NCBI GenBank assembly: GCA_023213395.1
Contig: CM041465.1
Span: forward strand, 90,651,741-90,715,740
DNA: 64,000 nt
Source of the DNA: Cycas panzhihuaensis
Taxonomy: Eukaryota > Cycadophyta
Reading direction: 5' to 3'
A program made the translations under genes and the position numbers. The stretch's first letter is position 1. Each line of letters opens with the position of its first letter. Of this stretch, positions 56,991 to 64,000 are shown piece by piece. The notes beneath the pieces are model-generated. The model was not told where the DNA came from and did no database searches. It was given only the letters and a program-made list of their open reading frames with translations.

Positions 56991-58340
56991 GGGGCTGATT
57001 ATTAAAATCAGCTTGGGATTGGTTATCTTCAACTAATTCTTAGAGCCATGTAGGTTAAGGGGTGAAGATGGCATGTAGGATAGGCTTAGAGAGGTTGGAA
57101 GAGAGATGACAAAGAGCATCAGCTACAATATTTTCTTTGCTCTTTTTGTAAGATATGGTGAAGTCAAATACTTAAAGGTAATTAACCCACTTTACTTATT
57201 CTTCAAAAAAGACAAGTTGATCCAGGAGGCAACAAAGACTATGGTGGTTGGTTAAGATAGTGAATTTGGATCTGAGTAAATATTGATGCCATGTATCAAC
57301 TGCATGGAGGATGGCCTTCATTTATTTTTAGTAAGTTAAAAGTCCACATTTATGGTCTTTTAGTTTTCAACTTTTGAAGGCAATTAGATAAAAATCCTAC
57401 ATGATCATGGCTCATAAGCCTATATCAGATGCGTCAAATTCAAGTTGAAATAATTTAGAAAAGTCTAGGGAGGTTAATACAAGGGTGATGGATATCAACA
57501 ATTTAAGATGGTTGAAGGTATCTTCGACATTAGGGGGGCACTAAAAGGAGTCCTTATGAAGTAAATTAGTTAGAGGGGTGGTAATAGAAGCATAATTTTT
57601 AATAAATCAATAATAAAAGCATGTGAGTCCAAGGAAAGCTCATAGTTGAGTGAGAGTCTTGGGGGTGGGCCATGTGATGATAGATAAAATTTTATCAAGA
57701 TCCATTCAAAATTCTTAGCCCAGATATTGGAGTTTAGTCTCCCCAAATTTATACTTAGTTAGTTTGGCATAGAGTTTATATTGGGAGAGAAGCTAAAGAG
57801 CAATTTCAAGATGTTATAGATGGGGTAGACATGCAGGAACTATAGAAAAGGATGCCATTAAAAAAGATAATGATAAACTTGCAAAGGTGGTAACCAAAGA
57901 TCTTGTTCATTAGTCCTTGAAATGTGGTTGGGGCATTGCACAATCTAAATAGCATAACCTAAAATTTGAAATGGCCATGATATATTCAAAATATAGTTTT
58001 ATAATGATCTTCAAGAGCAATAGGGATTTGGTAATACCCTAATTGGAGGTCCAATTTAGAAAAAATGGTGGCCCCATGAATTTCATCCAACATATCATTA
58101 ATCTGAGAAGTGGAAATTTTATTTTAAATTGTTAATTTATTAAGCTCTAATAATTGATGCAAAGGCAAAATAAGCCATTCTTTTTTTAGACAAGCGTGAT
58201 GGGGGCTACGTAAAAGCTTTTACTAGGTTGGATTATCCCCATGTCCATAAGTTATATTATGATTCATTCGATTTCATTTTTTTGAAAGTAGGAGTTACGA
58301 TACAATTATAGGTTAATGGGGTTATGGGGGTCTTTAAGTT
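56991..58340 (-). pseudogene. gypsy H reverse transcriptase and RNase H, remnant
   Basis: Minus strand. RT starts at about 58250: MGIIQPSKSFYVAP, then a KKNG...CINY segment, INDMLDEIHGATIFSKLDLQ (58095-58035) and LGYYQIPIALED (58034-58000); [18 protein letters not shown] (57975-57920) is the palm motif region. The transition to RNase H lies at 57640-57590 (LGLTCFYYRFIKNYASITTP). RNase H continues to about 57100 with FDASDIGL and a KDHKCGLLTYSK stretch. Two frame changes occur within RT. It is a clear gypsy pol, unable to be translated whole. Confidence 0.86.
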
Positions 58341-59225
58341 TAGTAGTATGGTAGAAACCTCGATCTAAGGAGGGAGGGGGCTATTGGAAAGTAGATTAAA
58401 GATGGATTGATACTTAGTGATGATGGGTTGGATGTCAGGGTGAATGTCAGCTTGAGGTTAAATATTATTAAGGAAAACTATATAACCAATGCTACTATTG
58501 AATTGTCTACTCATTTGTTTTGAGGTTAAGAGTTTATTAGGAGGTGGTTAAAGTCCATATAATTTGTGGGTTTACCCAAAGTGGTCTTTGAATAAAATGA
58601 ATGGGTTGGTAGGTGAATTATTAGTGTTGTATGTGCTAAGGGCTTATAGCTATTGAACTCTTAATATGGCATCAAATTCACTTATAAAAAGGGTATAAAA
58701 ATTAGAATCTAGTTGGTATGTACCAATTTGGATGTGAAGATTTTTAATGAGGCCTTCACAATGAAGTTTATAGTGTCCTAGTAAAGAATAGGTGAACCCA
58801 ATTTTTGGTATACTATATATAAGTAAAGTTGTCTGGCTAAGGAGATATCAATGAAGTTAAGCAGTATACCACCATCAATTAGGATGGTTATAGGGATTTT
58901 CTTTAATGTACCCTTAACTTAGAGGGGCTTAAGGTAAGGTATAGAGGAGACTATCAACGAAATAGCAGAAAGAGAAGCTTTAGGTTCTAGTTCAGGATCC
59001 ATGGCAGAATCAACAGTTGGGTCTTCCTTAGGCTCAGTGTTTATATCTAGATATTCATTAATCAAGTTTATAGGATCAATTGTGAAGACTATATATTTGG
59101 CTTTATAAACCTTATTGTATCCAAAAGTCCATTATTTTACACATTAGATGTAAAGGCCTACTTCCCACTGTCTATTGGCTTCAATCTCACTTATCTAAAT
59201 TTGAATGGAAAAGTGAAATTAACTA
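58341..59225 (-). pseudogene. gypsy H gag end and protease, remnant
   Basis: Minus strand. At 59195-59100 NRQWEVGLYI.CVK.WTFGYN matches the family's gag zinc knuckle ending (RRxKGLCFxCDEKxxPGH); two stops fall within it. An acidic linker follows (EYLDINTEPKEDPTVDSAMD, 59060-59000). The retropepsin region lies at about 58960-58680, with ILIDGGILLNFIDIS-type text near 58890-58850 where the family has the LxDSGSTxNFI active site. It ends before RT at about 58340. Upstream gag is missing because gypsy I's LTR-like DNA starts there. Confidence 0.7.
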
Positions 59226-59912
59226 ATTAAAATAAATTCAAAAATAATATACAATATCATACATAACTTTTGGAAATATTTTATTTTTCTTATAAGATTC
59301 TATTTTCTAATTATTTGTTGAGAACATTTTTTGTTGTTATAGCAATCTGGGGATGGAAGAAAGTATGATAGGCATGATCTAAGTTGTTGCATAATCTCTA
59401 GTACCTTAACTAGTGATCCAAGTGTGAGGACATCGCTATTGTTCAGCCAAGAACACTCTTTTGAGAAGAATTTTTACTTGGGCATCCTCTTTGGACTATA
59501 ACGGCTCTCTTTACTCCTTCTCTAGTTGTGTCTAAGCCTTCTTAGACTTCTCCGATGCCTCATGAATAGATATACGTACTTTGTCTTTACTCCTTCCCAT
59601 CTATTTTCACTATCATGCCTTTGTTTTTCTCTATTTTCTCATGTAGTCTTATTTTAAGAGCAAAATTATGTTTGGGCTACTATTTAGAGCTTTCTCCCCA
59701 TATTTCTTACTCGTCTTGTTGTGTCTAAGATTGTTGGATGTATCTCCTTACTTTTTGTATAGATTTAGGTGATTCTTTTATTTTTTTCAAAGTCTATTTA
59801 GCTTTGAAAAATTATTTTTCTATTTTTCCTTTTTATATTCCAACTATCATTTTGATCCATTAAAAACTAATTTAAATTAGTTGAAAACTTTAATTTCTTT
59901 TTTCTATTAGGT

Positions 59913-59938
59913 GGAGGACACTTGTACAAATGTCCTCC
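59913..59938. repeat. near-perfect 26-bp palindrome
   Basis: Left arm GGAGGACACTTGT; the right arm is its reverse complement with one mismatched pair (C against A). Probably a hairpin in the LTR transcript. Confidence 0.85.
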
Positions 59939-60008
59939 TAAAAGTTTTTTACAAATAGAGTCTATTTTTTCTGTTAAATTATGTTTTTCCTTGAGGTTGT
60001 TATTTTTT

Positions 60009-60137
60009 TGTCATACCAAAAATGGGACTGATCATACCCTCGTAAAACTTGGTCATACCGGCTATTGGTTTGGTTACACCAAGGACTAGTTGGTCACACC
60101 GAGGACTAGCTTGATCACACCAAGGACTCACTAGTTG
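60009..60137 (-). repeat. degenerate 21-bp tandem repeat
   Basis: About six units of 20-22 bases, each containing a GG(A/T)...TGGTCAnACC core. Read on the minus strand they give 7-residue units (for example SPWCDQA, SPRCDQL, VLGVTKP, IAGMTKF). The open frame across them (60182-60000, 60 codons) is probably just a by-product of a unit length divisible by three. Confidence 0.75.
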
Positions 60138-60284
60138 TACCAGAATGTAATTTTTCCATATTTTTAAGAGTCTAAATAACATTTTTTTGCTAAATAAAGG
60201 TTGGAAATATAAAAATAAATATTACCAAATGCTTCTATACTCATTTTTTAAGAGTATTTTGGATTCAAGATCTAAAATTGGATC

Positions 60285-61700
60285 AGAACTCCTCCTTTTT
60301 AAGAGTGCATGGCCTCATGAACCTTATAATTGTAGATAAGGGAATTTGATTCTTCCCTTCTCCCTGTTGTACCATTTTGCTTTGCTAGGCACTTGTCCTT
60401 TCTCTACAATCCTAAAGGATTGCCTCTACTAGTTATGGTATGTTTCCTTTGAAGAATGTAATCATTTTGCATTGGTTTTATTTTCTCCACTTATAACTCC
60501 TCTAGATTTAGCAAAAGTAGAACTCCATCATCATCTTCATCTAACATAGATAGATCAAATATCTTTAGATTCTTAACATTCACAATTGAATACATCTTCA
60601 TGAATTCTAGAAGTTAAATTTGAAAAGCATTTTCCCTAATCTTCTTCAATATTGAAAAGGTGTCATAATGTATAGGCTTCAGTATTTTACCATCACCTTA
60701 CAACTTTTTCTTCTTGAGATGTAACCAAACTTAATCTCCTTCCTTAAAGGAATGGCTAGTTTTGTGTGCATCATGCCTTTATTTATATCTTTGCTGAGAT
60801 TTCTAAAGCTGCTCCTTAACCTGTTGATGAATTTTTCTAATTCTTTCTAAGACTCTTTGTGACTTCTCTTCTTCTTCCTCCTTTCCATTTTCTACAGTAA
60901 GCTGAGTAAAAATTTTTAATGAAATGGACTTATAAGTAGAAATCCAAAACATGCCTCAAATGGTGATTTCTGAGTTATGCTATAAATTGCTTTATTGTAG
61001 GTAAATTATAAGTATAGAATACTTCCATCCTAAGTGTTAGGATGCTTGGCATTATATCCTCATAACAACTACACCAACATCCTATTAATGACTTTGGTTT
61101 GGCCATCTATTTAAGGATGAAAGGCTATGCTCATCTTTAGCTTTATGTCCATTATTTTCGAAAGAGTTTGTTAAAAATAGCTCAAAAATCTATTGTTTCA
61201 ATAAAAAATGATTGAGTTAAGAAGCCCAAAATGCTTCTAAAAATAATGAAAAATAATCTAGGTATATCTTCCCCTATATGTGTCTTCCTGCAGGCAATCA
61301 ACACCACCATTTTACTAAATCGATCAATAACTACAAATAAATAATTTGTACCATTTTTGGTATGTGGTAATCCTCCAAGGAAATCCATGGAGATACTCTC
61401 CCATAGTTACGATGGAATAAGAAGTGGAGTGTATAATCCTAACTTCCTATTGGCTAGCTTTTATGTACTACATAATATATATCCTCATGTTACTTTAGCC
61501 ACATCCTATTGTATATTAGACTAATACATATATTACTGTAAATTCAGCAATATTTTTCCTACTCTAAAGTGTCCTACAACTTAAGAGGTGTAAGCTTCCC
61601 TTACCCATTTTATTCAATCTACATGCTTTGAAATGTAAAACTTATCATGCTTGAAAAGTAGACCATCTTTCAGCGAAGAATCAGCAACTATATTTCCTTG
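60285..61700 (-). pseudogene. gypsy I integrase and C-terminal region, remnant
   Basis: Minus strand. The integrase zinc module is at 61690-61480 (DGLLFKHDKFYI, then VREAYTS.VVGHF), then ANRKLGLYTPLLIPS and the catalytic core SMDFLGGLPHTKNGTNYLFV, VIDRFSKMVVLIACRKTHIG (61388-61270). At 61140-61050 AFHPQIDGQTKVINRML is the second core block. A C-terminal stretch (60960-60300) has KSPFEACFGF and text like KxFxxxKIGENAF, ending in a purine-rich tract. It belongs to a different lineage from H (the TGLYTPLPIP motif). Protease and RT lie upstream but are absent; DNA from 61700 on is unrelated. Confidence 0.82.
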
Positions 61701-61985
61701 TTATAGTTATATTAGATAATGGTATAATAATGTTTTGGAGGCTAAAATTTTGATAGGTTGGTAGCGTGGTCCTCCCTCCCAAAACTTCTTCAGTGGGATC
61801 CAAGGGGGGCAAGAACCCCCCTTAACTGGGGGGTGCAGGGGATGTCGAACCCCCCCCCCCCCCCCTCCCCCCTATAAAGACAGGGCTTGGGGGTGATAGT
61901 TCCTTACCCAAAAAGCTAACACTAAAAAGCATAATAAATTATAAAGAGAATCAAGGTCATTCATTCAAAATACCTCAAAGTTGAT
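61701..61985. other. G-run and C-run block with hairpin potential
   Basis: 61796-61872 alternates GGGGGG and CCCCCC runs: AAGGGGGGCAAGAACCCCCCTT (in two halves around 61802-61823) is an 8-bp stem with a 6-base loop, followed by GGGGGG and GGGG, and a run of 16 C (61850-61865) then T and 6 C. No gene seen. Confidence 0.7.
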
Positions 61986-62377
61986 GGTCGAGATTTGTGC
62001 CTTGTATGACTCTCTCATATAGTCTGATTTAGGGTGTTTTTTTATTATGTTGATGATATTTAATGTATTAGATGTACTATGATGAGTTGGGTAATTAGTT
62101 ATTATTACTATAAGTATTCTACTACAGATTATGTATATTTCTCCATTCTTTGATAATAAAGATCGATACATTTCCTGTGTGGATATTTTCTTAGCACATT
62201 GTTAGGGTTTTACCATATCAAGCATATATGTGATGTTGTGGATTTTTAATCCATTTATTGTATTATCTTTAGTTTAAGAACTTACATGTTAAATTTCAAT
62301 TTTGATTCCTATAACTAGTTGTAAAATAATTTAGATATTGGTAGCAGTTTCAGAGATATTGGGACCTAGTTTAGTCA
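61986..62377 (+). repeat. probable 5' LTR of copia K
   Basis: The right edge ...TTTAGTCA lies five bases before an exact primer-binding site. AATAAAG near 62155 could be the polyadenylation signal. The left edge is uncertain; TGTTAGGG at 62200 is an alternative start, which would make it only 178 bp. Confidence 0.5.
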
Positions 62378-62382
62378 ATAAG

Positions 62383-62395
62383 TGGTATCAGAGCC
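62383..62395 (+). other. primer-binding site of copia K
   Basis: TGGTATCAGAGCC, exact initiator Met tRNA complement. Confidence 0.93.
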
Positions 62396-62449
62396 ACTTT
62401 TATTTTTGTAACAAGTTTGTAAAGGTTTTGGTATTGACTTTTTCTACAC

Positions 62450-63240
62450 CAAATAGAAAAATTGATAAATATAAAGTTTGAGGTGGAGAAATTTAATAAT
62501 AAAAATAACTTTAAGTTATGAAAGCTAAAAGTGTATGGTGTTCTAGTACAATAAGGTTTGTATAGAGCTCTTAGAGGCAAATCTAAGAAATCCACAAGGA
62601 TAGATGATGACAAATAGGATGATGTAGACAAAATAGCTCTTAGCACAAGACAATTATGCTTGGCAGATGAAGTTCTATTTAACATCACAGGGGTGTAGAT
62701 AACAATAAGATTATGGACTTAATTGGAAGGCTTGTATATGACCAAATAAGTGATGAATTGAATCTACTTGAAGAGGTGGTTGTACTCATTATAGATAAAG
62801 GAAGGTATAAAAATTGCTAATCATTTAAATATTTTCAATACTCTATTTGTTAGTTAGCTAGTATCGATGTCACGATTGAGGATGAGGACAAGGCTATTAC
62901 CTTATTATGTTCATTACCAAAATCCTGGGATAATATTGTCATCTTAATTAGTTTTAGCACTAAAAATAAATTAGACTATGATTTTGTTGTGAGTGCTTTA
63001 CTAATAGAATAAGTGAGGAGGAAATCTAGTCCTAAAACCTCCACACTAGAAGCTATGACAAAAAGGGGCAGAATGATTGAGAGAGGATAAAGCCCTAGGG
63101 ACACATTGAGGTCAAAGTCAAAAGGCAAGAAAAGTAAGCTCGGATGTTAGCATTATAATAAAACATGTCACCTTAAGAAAGATTGCTACAAAAAGAAGGA
63201 GTTCTAAAAAAAGAAAGATCCTTCCAAGGAGGCTAATCAT
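62450..63240 (+). pseudogene. copia K gag with zinc knuckle, remnant
   Basis: Gag of the FEVEKF.G.NNF type starts near 62475: KFEVEKFNNKNNF, then KLKVYGVLVQ and GLYRALRGKSKK, DDVDKIALSTRQLCLADEVL (62620-62680). Further on SIDVTIEDEDKAITLLCSLP and SWDNIVILISFSTKNK (62860-62970). The knuckle at 63145-63186 reads C, stop, HYNKTCHLKKDC: the Trp after the first Cys is now TAG and the second Cys is Tyr. Only about 80 bases separate the primer site and gag, so K lacks the long leader of B, C, E and F. A Lys-rich linker precedes the protease. Confidence 0.86.
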
Positions 63241-64000
63241 GTGGAGTCAAATCAAGGTATGAATAATGATGTCTTAGTTGCTTGTAATATTTCCCACTAT
63301 TATCATGACTATTTATTAGATTCAAGTGCTTCACACCACATGTGTCTATACAAGAGTTGGTTTTCATCATACCAACCTCTTGATGGTGGTGATGTGCTTA
63401 TGGGAAATGAAGTTTCCTATAAGATAGTGGGTATTGGTAGTATTAAAATTAAAATGTTTAATGGTGTAGTGAGAATATTAACTAAAGTTAGATATGTACC
63501 TGATTTAAAAAGTAATTTAATTTCCTTAGGTGAACTAGATTCTAGTGGTTATAAGTACACAGGTCATGAAAGAGTCTTGAAGGTATCAAAGGGCATCTTG
63601 GTTGTTATGAAAGCCTTAAAGAAATAAAACCTTTATATTTTAGTGGGAAGTACAAATTTTAGCCATACAATTATAACATCAAAGATTGCAGAAGATCTAG
63701 CTCAGTTATGGCATTAAAAACTTTGGCCTATAAGTGAGAGAGGACTTAAGGTGCCAATGAATCATAAGTTGCTTCCTAACTTGTAGCTTTCAAATTTGAC
63801 TTTTTGTAAATATTATATTTTTAGAAAGTAGTGTAGACTCAAGTTTAAAGTAGGGAGTCACACTAGTAAAGGTATTCTAGATTATGTACATTCAGATGTG
63901 TGGGGACCAGCCCCTATAACAACTTATAGAGGAACATTATACTTTATTATATTTATAGATAATTACTCTAAAAATGTATGGGTCTATTTTTTGAAAAGGA
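63241..64000 (+). pseudogene. copia K protease and integrase start, cut by window end
   Basis: The 128-codon open stretch 63241-63627 holds the whole protease: YLLDSSASHHMCLYKSWFSS (family DSGASHH, Gly now Ser), IVGIGSIKIKMFNG, VRYVPDLKSNLISLGELDSS and GILVVMKALKK. After a stop, integrase follows: LAQLWH..LWPISERGLKVP (63690-63755), CKYYIFRK (zinc-binding part, 63805-63830), then DYVHSDVWGPAP and YFIIFIDNYSKNVWVYFLKR (63880-64000), the start of the catalytic core (the second Asp of FIDD is now Asn). The rest lies beyond the window. Confidence 0.88.

Larger units (their letters stand above)
59226..60284 (-). repeat. probable 3' LTR of gypsy I
   Basis: Follows gypsy I's coding end and a purine tract on the minus strand (AAAAGGAGGAG at about 60302-60290). 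It contains a near-perfect 26-bp palindrome (59913-59938) and a tandem repeat (60009-60137). No partner LTR is in the window, so edges are approximate. Confidence 0.45.

Noticed and set aside
62371-62688. 105-codon minus-strand frame
   Set aside because: Antisense shadow of copia K primer site and gag start.

Overview
The window is plant nuclear DNA made almost entirely of old LTR retrotransposons. It is very AT-rich, and I found no intact host gene, rRNA, tRNA or CRISPR array. Tork-like Ty1/copia elements with initiator-tRNA primer sites (TGGTATCAGAGC), chromodomain Ty3/gypsy elements, one LINE 3' tail and long (TA)n runs point to a large plant genome. The low GC and the many stops at former Gln, Trp and Arg codons suggest heavy cytosine deamination of silenced repeats, as reported for low-GC gymnosperms such as Welwitschia; the species cannot be read from the sequence.

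Layout. 1-2950: 3' part of a plus-strand chromovirus-type gypsy with its 3' LTR. 2951-10302: minus-strand gag/protease remains of a second gypsy (Tat-like), plus leader or LTR DNA. 10303-32553: a nested complex. Copia A (plus, 10308-32548, target duplication TAAAG) was entered by copia B (minus, 11135-19770, duplication ATGTT) and copia C (plus, 20381-28285, duplication ACTCT); C was then entered by a 5'-truncated LINE (27018-27414). 34005-44050: copia E (minus, partial) split by copia D (plus, 34442-38944, duplication AACTT), the youngest and most GC-rich element. 44060-45080: gag-protease scrap of copia G. 45229-53403: LTR J, then copia F (minus, 45720-53403, duplication GATCC). 55250-59220: gypsy H (minus). 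59230-61700: gypsy I (minus, integrase end and LTR). 61990-64000: 5' end of copia K (plus), which runs off the window.

None of the polyproteins is intact. Domain order is always gag, zinc knuckle, protease, integrase, RT, RNase H for copia, and protease, RT, RNase H, integrase, chromodomain for gypsy.

The least ordinary signal is in the long leaders (2 to 3.7 kb between primer site and gag) of copia B, C, E and F. Two of them hold DNA resembling captured host genes in antisense: an elongation factor 2 exon piece in F (51989-52132) and a piece resembling the N-terminus of plant class VIII myosin in B (18493-18606). In both, a canonical splice donor on the element's own strand precedes a T-rich stretch leading to gag, suggesting a leader intron.
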